Assembly: GCA_903908285.1 (NCBI GenBank) | Contig: CAIVRH010000039.1 | Coordinates: forward strand, 124,001-188,000 | DNA: 64,000 nucleotides | Reading direction: 5' to 3' | Source of the DNA: an uncultured candidate division Zixibacteria bacterium | Lineage (GTDB): Bacteria > Zixibacteria > MSB-5A5 > SM1-73 | Part shown: positions 43,696 through 51,669 of the stretch, piece by piece | Position numbering within the stretch: the first letter of the stretch is position 1 | Layout of the letters: each line of letters starts with the position of its first letter | Position numbers and translations under genes: made by a program | The notes under the pieces: generated by a model | Told to the model about the DNA's origin: nothing | Database searches by the model: none | What the model saw: only the letters and a program-made list of their open reading frames with translations

Positions 43696-46346
43696 TTGAC
43701 CTCTCCAATGCTTCCATTGATGGATATCCGGGCGCCATCCTGAATCAGCTTGGTGGCATCTTTTACCCCGACGATGGTGGGAATTCCCAGCTCCCGACCG
43801 ATAATGGCCGTGTGGGAAAGGACGCTCCCTTTTTCCACCACGATCCCTTTGGACGATAGCATTAGAAATACCCATCCGGGATCGGTTGACCTGGCAATAA
43901 GTATGTTATTGCCGCTGGCTACGGGAGAATCCGGGCTCAACATCACCCGGGCTGTTCCTTCAGCCACTCCGGATGAACAGCCGATTCCCCGTAGTGTCCT
44001 GCCGTTTTGATTTCCAACTATAGCCCGACCGAATGAGCTTAAATAAGGTATACCCGGTGTTTCTATTCGTTCTTTAGGCAAGCGTTGACTAAATTCCAAA
44101 TACTCTGCTTTTCTTAACTTGACCAAAGCCTTAAGGTTTTGTGTAACGGCCGTCCCTTGCACGAAAGCAAATATCTCATCTACAGTGAGGTAGTAGATAT
44201 CCGAACCAGCTTGGAGCAACCCTTTCTCTTCAAACAACTCCCCCATATGCCGGAACAGACGCCGGATAATTCCATAAAGTCTGCTTCGGGCAAACCGCAT
44301 GTTTTCCCGGTTGGTGATGGCTAATCGGGCATTTCTCAGCACAAAGTGAAAAATGAAACGCTTGAAAGGATTCTTAAGATGCTTTCCGAGGATATCCTCC
44401 GCCTTTGCCCGAATCTTCTCTTCCTGGATTTCGATGATCTCCTGATAAATTCCCGACTGGTAGTAGTTCTTGACCAGACCAATTAACGCAGCCGGATTCT
44501 CAAAAAAGGTAGGTTTTTCCAACTTGAGCTCCTCCGTACATCGATCCCCATAGATCTGCAGATGTTCTTCTATCGCATCCTTTAGGATCGCGTATCGATG
44601 GTCGTTTTCTATTTTCTTTAAAATGGCTTCATTATCCGGTTCGCTCATGAGTTCCTCAAATATCGCTTCAGTGTGAAGGAGTTCAGCCAGGTGCAAAAGC
44701 GATCTAACCGGCTTCACGCTCTCCATATCCTTTTGGCCACTCAACAGATCATTGTGCAAGTTTGGGTATTGGTCCAGTCCCCATTTAGTGCAGAGTTGTT
44801 TTAGCCAGTCATAATATTTCATGGCACAAAAATCGTTATACAGGGTGAGATGCCATTTATTGGTAAGCTTCAGGTCAAGAGATTCGTACACCCCTATCAA
44901 TTCATCCTCTGTCATTTTAGAGATATCCATGTTCCTGAAATGATCATATACGAGATTGAAATGCTCGAAAAATCTCCTGGCAGTTCGCTTAACGCTCCAT
45001 AGTCGAAAGATAACATTAAGCCGGACACCAAACCGGTTGAGCCGGGAGAGTTTGTTTTGGGGAAAGCTGATTTTCTGTGAGATTCCGATCATCTGATCCC
45101 ACGAGTCCTTGTGTCTTATAAAGCCGGGAAGATAAGAGAGCATTTCGTACCAGTTCAGCAGATTATAATAGATGCGTCCATCCAGAAGCCCAATCATGTT
45201 CCGGGTGAAGGAGAGCCGGTTTTTCAACTCCTTCTTGAAGGGTATGAAACCAAGGGTGGCATGGCGAAAGATGCTCTCATAAGCTTGCCTTGCAAACGAG
45301 AAGGTAAGGGGAAGGGTGATTTCCGGATAGCTTTCCACGATATTCGAATTGTCCCAGATGCGCAACTTTGGTGAGGAAGCCTGTTTTGCACCAAACACAA
45401 TCGGCCGGGCTTGAAGGATAAATATTCTCCCTTTTTCGTCACCTGCCCACTCGATATCTTGAGGTATGCCGAAAAGTCTCTCCGCTTTTACCCCCAGATC
45501 ACGCAGACGGAGAATCTGCTTGTCGGTCAACACCGACTTTATCTTCATTTCTGCCGGAACCGGTTCCAGACGATTTCCAGCCTTAGTTGTCGCATCCAGA
45601 ACCACCCGTCTATCTTTTGATCTCACTTCCTTCAATATCTGGTTAGACTTCCAGTCGATCCTATAGGTATCAGTTTCCACCAGGTTGGTTACCACCCCTT
45701 CACCCAAACCAAAGCCGGCAGAGATAATGCATTGGTCTGTCCTGTTTTCCGGGTCCTTGGTAAAAAGAACCCCTGATGCAACAGACTGTATCATCTCTTG
45801 AACGATCACCGCCGCGGAAATCTCACTTAAGCTGATATTCTTTCGATGCCTGTATAAAAGAGCTCTGGAGGAAAAAGCTGAAGCCCATACTTTTTTGATC
45901 GTCTTCATGACTTGTGCAGAATGCACATTGAGAAACGAATCCATCTGGCCGGCAAAGGAATTCTCGTTTGAATCCTCGCCCACTACCGAAGACCGAACCG
46001 AAACAAGTACCTCGCTACCGAACATTTTACTTAGCGCTGTTGATAATTCCATGGAGAAATGCTCTGGCAGCTCGATTTGAGAGATGATCTGGCTAATCCA
46101 ACCTGATGCCTCATCCAGACTTTTTTTGTCATTAAAATCAAGGTCTTCTAGTATTGTCTGTATTCTTTCCTTCTGGCTTCCGAAAGCTTCATCAAAGACA
46201 TGGCTTGACACGATAAACCAACAAGGTACGGGAAAACCGTAATGTCGAAGCCGGAACAAATTCCAACCTTTTCCACCCACCTCCCGCTCGGTAATCTTTC
46301 CTAGACCGGCATTGTACCAGATCAGATTTATTGACATTGAGGACAT
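43686..46346 (-). CDS. PEP-synthase-like dikinase (ATP-grasp plus phosphohistidine domain, no PEP domain)
   Basis: The 886-residue protein has an N-terminal PPDK_N/ATP-grasp domain (GGKGWNLFRLRHYGFPVPCWF, SVRSSVVGEDSNENSFAGQMDS, DIEWAGDEKGRIFILQARPI). A long helical middle follows, then a C-terminal swivelling domain with GCSSGVAEGTARVM and the phosphorylated His in GSVLSHTAIIGRELGIPTIV (near residue 845). The PEP/pyruvate TIM barrel of true PEP synthase is absent. Size and layout match rifampicin-phosphotransferase-like dikinases, which phosphorylate a hydroxyl using ATP to AMP and Pi. Within this operon the acceptor is probably a lipid or polyprenyl alcohol (inference). Confidence 0.85.
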   Translation of the reverse strand: MSSMSINLIWYNAGLGKITEREVGGKGWNLFRLRHYGFPVPCWFIVSSHVFDEAFGSQKERIQTILEDLDFNDKKSLDEASGWISQIISQIELPEHFSMELSTALSKMFGSEVLVSVRSSVVGEDSNENSFAGQMDSFLNVHSAQVMKTIKKVWASAFSSRALLYRHRKNISLSEISAAVIVQEMIQSVASGVLFTKDPENRTDQCIISAGFGLGEGVVTNLVETDTYRIDWKSNQILKEVRSKDRRVVLDATTKAGNRLEPVPAEMKIKSVLTDKQILRLRDLGVKAERLFGIPQDIEWAGDEKGRIFILQARPIVFGAKQASSPKLRIWDNSNIVESYPEITLPLTFSFARQAYESIFRHATLGFIPFKKELKNRLSFTRNMIGLLDGRIYYNLLNWYEMLSYLPGFIRHKDSWDQMIGISQKISFPQNKLSRLNRFGVRLNVIFRLWSVKRTARRFFEHFNLVYDHFRNMDISKMTEDELIGVYESLDLKLTNKWHLTLYNDFCAMKYYDWLKQLCTKWGLDQYPNLHNDLLSGQKDMESVKPVRSLLHLAELLHTEAIFEELMSEPDNEAILKKIENDHRYAILKDAIEEHLQIYGDRCTEELKLEKPTFFENPAALIGLVKNYYQSGIYQEIIEIQEEKIRAKAEDILGKHLKNPFKRFIFHFVLRNARLAITNRENMRFARSRLYGIIRRLFRHMGELFEEKGLLQAGSDIYYLTVDEIFAFVQGTAVTQNLKALVKLRKAEYLEFSQRLPKERIETPGIPYLSSFGRAIVGNQNGRTLRGIGCSSGVAEGTARVMLSPDSPVASGNNILIARSTDPGWVFLMLSSKGIVVEKGSVLSHTAIIGRELGIPTIVGVKDATKLIQDGARISINGSIGEVKWQ

Positions 46347-46360
46347 TGGAGGGTCTCCTT

Positions 46361-47290
46361 TTAAACAAAAAAGATATATTGAACGATCCGGGCGATAAAC
46401 ACACTCAAAATATATCGCTCGGCAAATGGTTTGAGCTTTGAGGTTACTGAATTAGGTCTATAGATAAATCGGACATTACCCCACATGGTCATTCCATACC
46501 CCGCTAACAATATTGCCAGGTATAATTCCGAGAAGGAAAGGGTCCGGTAGAAATATAGACCGATAACGAATGCCAAAGTTTGAGCGCTGCCTGCGACCAA
46601 AACCGCTCCGATACGGCCAAAAATCCGGGAGTAAGTGACATATGTATTTTCCTCCTCACATGTACGAATCTTGCGGGCGATCTCCCAGGCAAACGACATA
46701 GACCAGTACATGACGACCAGAAGAGCAATCCAATCCCATCTCAGATTTCGCCAGGGCAAATGATGCTGGACTGAGAATAAAATGACCAGATAGGATAGCA
46801 TGAACGGGATGATAGGATTGTGGGTTGCCAGGTTGAGCAAAAGGTGCTTGCGCAGGATACGTGGGATGAAGAAATACTTAAACATCAGAAACGAGTATCC
46901 CAACACTACAAGAGACATCCACAGTGCTTTACCATAACACAGATTAACAATTACATAGAAGGCAATTACAGCAGTAAGGCTGAATTTGATATCTGGCTCG
47001 AACACTTTACCTGCAGGTACCGGGCGCTCTTGGAAAAGTTCCCGGTCAATCTCCTTGTCCTTAAGCTCATCCATTAAACGCAGAATCAGAAGCAGAGCGA
47101 AAATACTACAGATCCCGATAGCTGTGCCGAGAGAAAAAATCATCATCGGTATTCCTTGAATCCTCTCTAGAAAAGAGAAAAAGCTGATAACCAGCAAAGC
47201 GGCAGCGAGAAGACGGGGAAAAACAGGATACATCTCCTCGAGGTAAATCCTCATCCGCTTAAGAAATCCCTTTTTCGGTAAGTACCGCAT
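46361..47290 (-). CDS. UbiA-family prenyltransferase
   Basis: From the ATG at 47290 (MRYLPKKGFLKRMRIYLEE) the protein has about 309 residues and seven to nine membrane spans. The Asp-rich active site is LRLMDELKDKEIDRELFQERPVPAG, a variant of the UbiA NDxxDxxxD motif; the second Asp motif is less clear. UbiA enzymes attach prenyl chains to aromatic or glycerol-phosphate acceptors, including digeranylgeranylglyceryl phosphate synthase. In this operon a glyceride acceptor is attractive but unproven. The frame overlaps the end of the lipid-kinase gene. Confidence 0.85.
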   Translation of the reverse strand: MRYLPKKGFLKRMRIYLEEMYPVFPRLLAAALLVISFFSFLERIQGIPMMIFSLGTAIGICSIFALLLILRLMDELKDKEIDRELFQERPVPAGKVFEPDIKFSLTAVIAFYVIVNLCYGKALWMSLVVLGYSFLMFKYFFIPRILRKHLLLNLATHNPIIPFMLSYLVILFSVQHHLPWRNLRWDWIALLVVMYWSMSFAWEIARKIRTCEEENTYVTYSRIFGRIGAVLVAGSAQTLAFVIGLYFYRTLSFSELYLAILLAGYGMTMWGNVRFIYRPNSVTSKLKPFAERYILSVFIARIVQYIFFV

Positions 47291-48278
47291 GATTCTCTCC
47301 ATGATTTTGTGTAACATCCATCGTTTTTGCAACTGTTAGACTTACACCGTGCTCGTGCGCATCTGTATTTATTCTTGCAGTTATTATATTCACTGCCCCT
47401 GGCAGAATTTCTATCTTAAACTCCGATGCCTTCCGATAAATCTCCCCATCACCCAAAAAGGACATTGGTTTTTCCGCGGTTATGATCAATTCCTTCATCC
47501 GCCATGTTCTAACACCGGAGGAATAGATATGCTTGCCGGTGAGTACCTTCAATATGACTAAAAGCGTTAACCAAAAACTGGTTTGATTCTCAATCAGACA
47601 GATGTCGAGCATACCATCGTCGTTGACTGCTCCTGGTGACATCTGGAAATTTCTGCCCAAAAACGACTGATTGTTAACGGTAAGCGAAAGCACATCCGTT
47701 CTCAACCAAGAATCATTTAGGTGAATACTCATTGGATTTCGACCAGCTTTATTGCTCAACAATGCCCAAAACACTGCCAGGATATAAAGCTTGCTTCCCG
47801 ATATTCGTCCAATCAGTTGCCCTATTCTGCTATTAGATCTGATACTATTAGCCATATTTGCAACTTCGGAGGAGAGACCAATTCCCCCCGCAGTAATATA
47901 ATACCAATCATTCACACGGATGACGTCGGTAGGTTGAAGGTTACTACCAATAATCAAGTCACAAGCCAGATTTATGTCTTGGGGAATATGATAGTAGGAT
48001 GCCAGATCATTTGCTGTCCCGGTGGGGATGATGCCAAGTGCGGTCTTTGTTCCTATAATACCGTTGAGCACTTCGTTTATAGTCCCATCACCGCCTACCG
48101 CGACAATGGTACCAAAGTTATCCTTCACCGCCTGCCGGGCAATAGCCAACGCATGGCGAGGATAAGCTGTCTGCTCGACATCTATTGGAAAACCGGCAAA
48201 CTTTTCGTTCAACACCTTTCCGAGATTTGAGTTGTTACCTTTTCTCGATTTTGGATTTACAATGAATTTGATCTTCAC
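47259..48278 (-). CDS. Diacylglycerol-kinase-family lipid kinase (YegS/DgkB-like)
   Basis: The GTG at 48278, after AGAGGAACAGGCA, gives 339 residues starting KIKFIVNPKSRKGNNSN. Diagnostic motifs are IVAVGGDGTINEVLNGI and LGIIPTGTANDLASYYHIP in the nucleotide-binding lobe, and ENQTSFWLTLLVILKVLTG / LGDGEIYRKASEFKIEILPGA in the C-terminal beta sandwich. It should phosphorylate diacylglycerol or a related lipid alcohol at the membrane. It overlaps the UbiA gene and starts 20 bases after the reductase gene. Confidence 0.9.
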   Translation of the reverse strand: MKIKFIVNPKSRKGNNSNLGKVLNEKFAGFPIDVEQTAYPRHALAIARQAVKDNFGTIVAVGGDGTINEVLNGIIGTKTALGIIPTGTANDLASYYHIPQDINLACDLIIGSNLQPTDVIRVNDWYYITAGGIGLSSEVANMANSIRSNSRIGQLIGRISGSKLYILAVFWALLSNKAGRNPMSIHLNDSWLRTDVLSLTVNNQSFLGRNFQMSPGAVNDDGMLDICLIENQTSFWLTLLVILKVLTGKHIYSSGVRTWRMKELIITAEKPMSFLGDGEIYRKASEFKIEILPGAVNIITARINTDAHEHGVSLTVAKTMDVTQNHGENHAVLTEKGIS

Positions 48279-48298
48279 TGCCTGTTCCTCTTTTTGGA

Positions 48299-49441
48299 TT
48301 ATGCCGCGCGTTTTAATCGTTTTCCCCAATCGGTCTGATTACAATATTGTAGTATGGTTTGATAATACTCTTCAAAAACCGGAGCGGTGATGCCGGTCCT
48401 TTCAAGTGCAGAACGGGTATTAGCATTGTCAAACAACCGGTTTACACAAAGGTAGGGTTCATAAGTCTCCATTGCTTGCCATACCCTTCTGGCATGACCC
48501 TGAAGAGATTGTTTCACTTCGAGATACTGCTCCAGAGGCATGAATCTGATTCTCTGCGAATGCTCGGTTTTTTGGATCGTATTGAAATAGTCCATCGCCA
48601 GATCAATGACTTCGCCGGTGGTGATTGAATTCTCCCCACCCGCAGTAAGATGATAAATCTTTCCGATTCCCTCATCAGTTTTAAGAAATATGGAGTGGAT
48701 GGCATCGGCAACAAAATCCACCGGTACCACGTCTAGTGGTGTATAACGGGATCCTGGCAGAATCCTGACTAGTTTATGACTGATCAGTTTCAGCGGCGGA
48801 TACAGGACATTGAATACAGAGGTCCGACCCGTTTTAGAATCACCCACAATGATGCTCGGGCGAAATATGGTTATGGGTAATTCGCTCGTCAGTTGCCAGA
48901 CCAGTTTTTCCGATTCAAATTTAGTCCGTTCGTAGGTATTGGCAAACTTCTGGCTGCAGTCTAATTCGGTTTCGAGAATCCTCCCCGTCCGATCTCCTGA
49001 GATATAAGCGGTGCTGATATAAGCAACGCCCTTAAGCCTTCCATTTTGCTGAGCATGCTGGGCTAGGGTCATTACATTTCTTGTGCCAGTGTAGTTCACC
49101 AATCGGGCACATTCCAAAGGAAGCTGAAACTGAACCGTTGCTGCGGAGTGAATAATATGAGTTACCTCTGTCGCTAATCTGTTATAAAAAGATTCAAGAA
49201 ATCCCAACCTGTCCAAGGTGATATCACCCCGGACCACTTGGATGTGTTTCTCTATTTGGCTTTGGTCTATTTCAGGCGACAGCGATTTAATCATTTCGTG
49301 AACGCGTTTTTCTGCTTCTATATCAGAATTGCCGCGGACGAGCAGGATGAGCCTGGTAATGCTGGGATCTTTCAGAATTCGGGGAATGAGATTACCGCCG
49401 ACCAACCCGGTTGCTCCGGTGAGAAAAACGACTTTGTTCAT
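48299..49441 (-). CDS. Thioester reductase / fatty-acyl-CoA-reductase-like SDR
   Basis: The 380-residue extended SDR has NAD(P)-binding VVFLTGATGLVGGNLIPRIL, LILLVRG, the VRGDITLDRLG segment, HIIHSAATVQF, and the catalytic YERTKFESEKLV (Tyr-x3-Lys). It belongs to the NAD_binding_4/male-sterility group, whose members reduce acyl thioesters to aldehydes or alcohols. It is the first gene of the lipid operon, with GAGGAG before its ATG, 36 bases below the predicted sigma-54 start site. A fatty alcohol or aldehyde from it could supply ether-type chains (inference). Confidence 0.88.
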   Translation of the reverse strand: MNKVVFLTGATGLVGGNLIPRILKDPSITRLILLVRGNSDIEAEKRVHEMIKSLSPEIDQSQIEKHIQVVRGDITLDRLGFLESFYNRLATEVTHIIHSAATVQFQLPLECARLVNYTGTRNVMTLAQHAQQNGRLKGVAYISTAYISGDRTGRILETELDCSQKFANTYERTKFESEKLVWQLTSELPITIFRPSIIVGDSKTGRTSVFNVLYPPLKLISHKLVRILPGSRYTPLDVVPVDFVADAIHSIFLKTDEGIGKIYHLTAGGENSITTGEVIDLAMDYFNTIQKTEHSQRIRFMPLEQYLEVKQSLQGHARRVWQAMETYEPYLCVNRLFDNANTRSALERTGITAPVFEEYYQTILQYCNQTDWGKRLKRAA

Positions 49442-49487
49442 ATGGCTTCTCCTCTTCCTTTTTCAAGAACTTTCACTTTAGGGGAAT

Positions 49488-49503
49488 TGCAATAGACGTG
49501 CCA
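49488..49503 (-). promoter_or_regulatory. Sigma-54 promoter P2 (lipid operon)
   Basis: The minus strand reads TGGCACGTCTATTGCA, an exact match to TGGCACR-N4-TTGCW. Transcription would start near 49477, 36 bases before the reductase ATG. Confidence 0.88.
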
Positions 49504-49621
49504 AGAGAACAGAGGAATCAGAGAAACTCAATGAAACCGGTTAACCTCTTACCAATTAGAAGGATAGGAATAGTTTGTTTTTGTTAGTAAATCTGGTTGG
49601 GGAAGTTTTTTTGATGAAAGG

Positions 49622-49661
49622 GTTATAGAAAAATAGACCAGTATGTGAGATTGTGTATAAC
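49622..49661 (-). promoter_or_regulatory. Conserved 40-bp upstream activator site U2
   Basis: GTTATAG...TAGAC...TATAAC over 40 bases, about 119 bases upstream of P2 and 50 bases after the stop of the preceding membrane-protein gene. It aligns without gaps with U1 and U3. The ends are inverted (GTTATA/TATAAC), as expected for a dimeric activator. Confidence 0.78.
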
Positions 49662-49712
49662 AATATTTATGATTTGGATTGAACAAAGAGCTTAAGTTCG
49701 AGCAGGCTTTGG

Positions 49713-50471
49713 TCAAATCCATCCAAGTGCGCTGAATTCCGGAAATCCATTATGCCATATCCCCCAAAAGATGAAGAGGCATAACGCCAGGATGTAGGTG
49801 AAAAAATAGAAAGAGAGAACCGGGTTTTTCAGAAGTTGGATGTGCCTGCGATGTACCAGCCACCAGATGGCCGATGGGATGATAAGCGCCAGCGGAAATG
49901 TGAATATAACCGTCTGTCCCTCCACTCCATTACAGAAGTAGGTAAATCCATAAAGAAGCGAGGCAAATATGGTAAGCGGCAATTTTGGATTTGAGATTCT
50001 TAATACGTCAGAATTAAATGCAATGACGATAAGTCCGATTGAAAGGAGGATGATCCCGCCATCCCAGAGTATGTGTCCCAAAGTCTCATCGAAGAAATAA
50101 TCTAAAGCAAAAAGCGGTGAGTCCTTCATCGAAGTTAAATGACGGGAGATAGCGTTGGCTGAAAGGTGCATTCCATGACCTTCCACAAAAGTGATCACCC
50201 CTAAAATTAGTATGATTACTGCAGCGGGTTGAGTCTTCGAACCCGAATTCCCTCCCGTCCCCGACAATAGAATACCATAGATTTTGTAAATTAGAAAAAC
50301 CATGACAAATGGCGTTAGTATGTCAAAAACATCAGCCACCATAAGACGAATTTTGATTTCATAATTTAGAAACACCGGAAAAATGTGAAAGAAGGCGTAG
50401 TTTACTGCATAGATAAGTAACCAAAAAGAAATCTTGTCGTAACGAGATTGAGCAAAACTATTGTTTTCCAA
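49713..50471 (-). CDS. Polytopic membrane protein of unknown function
   Basis: The 252-residue protein has six to seven membrane spans. Conserved-looking polar residues sit in or near the membrane: VEGHGMHLSAN, FDETLGHILWDGG and IWHNGFPEF, a His/Glu/Asp set that could bind a metal. I recognise no family. It is the last gene of the unit driven by P1, between the outer-membrane barrel and the U2/P2 region. Confidence 0.6.
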   Translation of the reverse strand: MENNSFAQSRYDKISFWLLIYAVNYAFFHIFPVFLNYEIKIRLMVADVFDILTPFVMVFLIYKIYGILLSGTGGNSGSKTQPAAVIILILGVITFVEGHGMHLSANAISRHLTSMKDSPLFALDYFFDETLGHILWDGGIILLSIGLIVIAFNSDVLRISNPKLPLTIFASLLYGFTYFCNGVEGQTVIFTFPLALIIPSAIWWLVHRRHIQLLKNPVLSFYFFTYILALCLFIFWGIWHNGFPEFSALGWI

Positions 50472-50507
50472 TTTTATCCATTCATCCGTTGTTGATGGTT
50501 CTCAGTT

Positions 50508-51611
50508 CTAGAACACCTGTCCAAAATTCAAAAATATCCGGCTGCCTTCACCACTTACTCCGACATCCAGTCTTACCACGAAATTGGTCAGATAATAACG
50601 CAATCCACCTCCTCCATTGGTTTTCCAATCGTGCCAAGTTACCTTCTTAATATCAGAATAGACTCTGCCGGCATCAACAAACAAAATCCCACCGATTCTT
50701 TTATAGATTGGGAATCTATATTCTGCTGACGAAATTGTCAAGGTCCGGTCGATAAAGCGGTCAGCTTTGAAGCCCCTGGCAGTCCAACCGCCGCCAATGA
50801 TACTTTGTTCGTAATATGGGGCAGTTCCTTTCACCTGCTGAAGCCAAAAACGCATTGCCAGGACATGAGCTGCGGAAAACAGTTTTTGATACCGGTTGAT
50901 CTCCAACCGGTATCTTTGGAAATCGAAGTCACCACCTAAAGATTTTGAGGCGATATCGCAATTGAAACCTATCTTCCAATCTTGATGTGGATGAATCTGG
51001 CTGTCCCGGGTGTCCCAGCGAAGTTTGGTGACAAAACAAGTGGTCAGATGTTCACCTGTGCCGGGCACTTCTGAGGTCAAAATGGGATTTATCCCTTCGT
51101 AGCCGTAAACACTGGTATGGTCGAATAACCATCCTATTTCCCCTATGATCCTTTCGGTGAATGCCCGCCCCAAAGTTAGCTCCAGCTTGGTCATCTCTTT
51201 GGGGAACTGCCAGTCATTGTTTTTGGAATAATTGCCAAAACCAAAGAAATTGCTCTTTAGAAATTTATCAAATTCAATTTTCAGATCGAAGGCTTTGGAA
51301 TAAGCAGTCCCCTGACGTATCTCCAAATCGGGAATGGAGAAGGCAAACACATACCACTGTTCCCCCTTGGTGCTGCCAAAAATAATAAGGTCAGATGATT
51401 CCCCGTGTTTTAATCCATTCTTGATGATGCCCTTACCACCAAGACCGAAGCCAATATCTGAATCATATATAAGAACGGGAAAGGCACTGGAGGAACTCTT
51501 GTGGGCTGACATTTCCTGCCCGGTGGTATCTGTTTTAGATGCAGAAAAAGCATATTGACATAAAAACAGCAGAATAACGGAGGTAGTTATGCATTTCAAT
51601 ATCTTGTTCAC
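50508..51611 (-). CDS. Omp85/BamA-like surface antigen barrel (outer membrane)
   Basis: The 367-residue protein has a signal peptide (MNKILKCITTSVILLFLCQYAFSA) and then only a bacterial-surface-antigen type beta barrel: alternating strands, the family's GGGWTARGFKADRF (VRGF-like loop), YRFPIYKRIGGILFVDAGRVY and a final ...NFGQVF ending in Phe. No POTRA domains are present. Such short barrels occur among lipid- and phospholipase-linked Omp85 proteins. Its place in the P1 unit suggests a role in moving or anchoring envelope material. Confidence 0.8.
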   Translation of the reverse strand: MNKILKCITTSVILLFLCQYAFSASKTDTTGQEMSAHKSSSSAFPVLIYDSDIGFGLGGKGIIKNGLKHGESSDLIIFGSTKGEQWYVFAFSIPDLEIRQGTAYSKAFDLKIEFDKFLKSNFFGFGNYSKNNDWQFPKEMTKLELTLGRAFTERIIGEIGWLFDHTSVYGYEGINPILTSEVPGTGEHLTTCFVTKLRWDTRDSQIHPHQDWKIGFNCDIASKSLGGDFDFQRYRLEINRYQKLFSAAHVLAMRFWLQQVKGTAPYYEQSIIGGGWTARGFKADRFIDRTLTISSAEYRFPIYKRIGGILFVDAGRVYSDIKKVTWHDWKTNGGGGLRYYLTNFVVRLDVGVSGEGSRIFLNFGQVF

Positions 51612-51669
51612 TACAATTTTCCTATTAATTCCGTGATAAATCCCATGTTACAAAATATTGTATTTAAAA

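Noticed and set aside
43696-43875. N-terminal 60 residues of the GNAT-like frame
   Set aside because: They are read from the dikinase's phosphohistidine-domain codons in another frame and look non-protein (Arg/His-rich). The GTG at 43695 has a proper ribosome site.
46361-47290. Firm call as digeranylgeranylglyceryl phosphate synthase (archaeal-type lipid)
   Set aside because: The Asp-rich motif is only a family-level match, and no geranylgeranylglyceryl phosphate synthase or glycerol-1-phosphate dehydrogenase gene is seen nearby.
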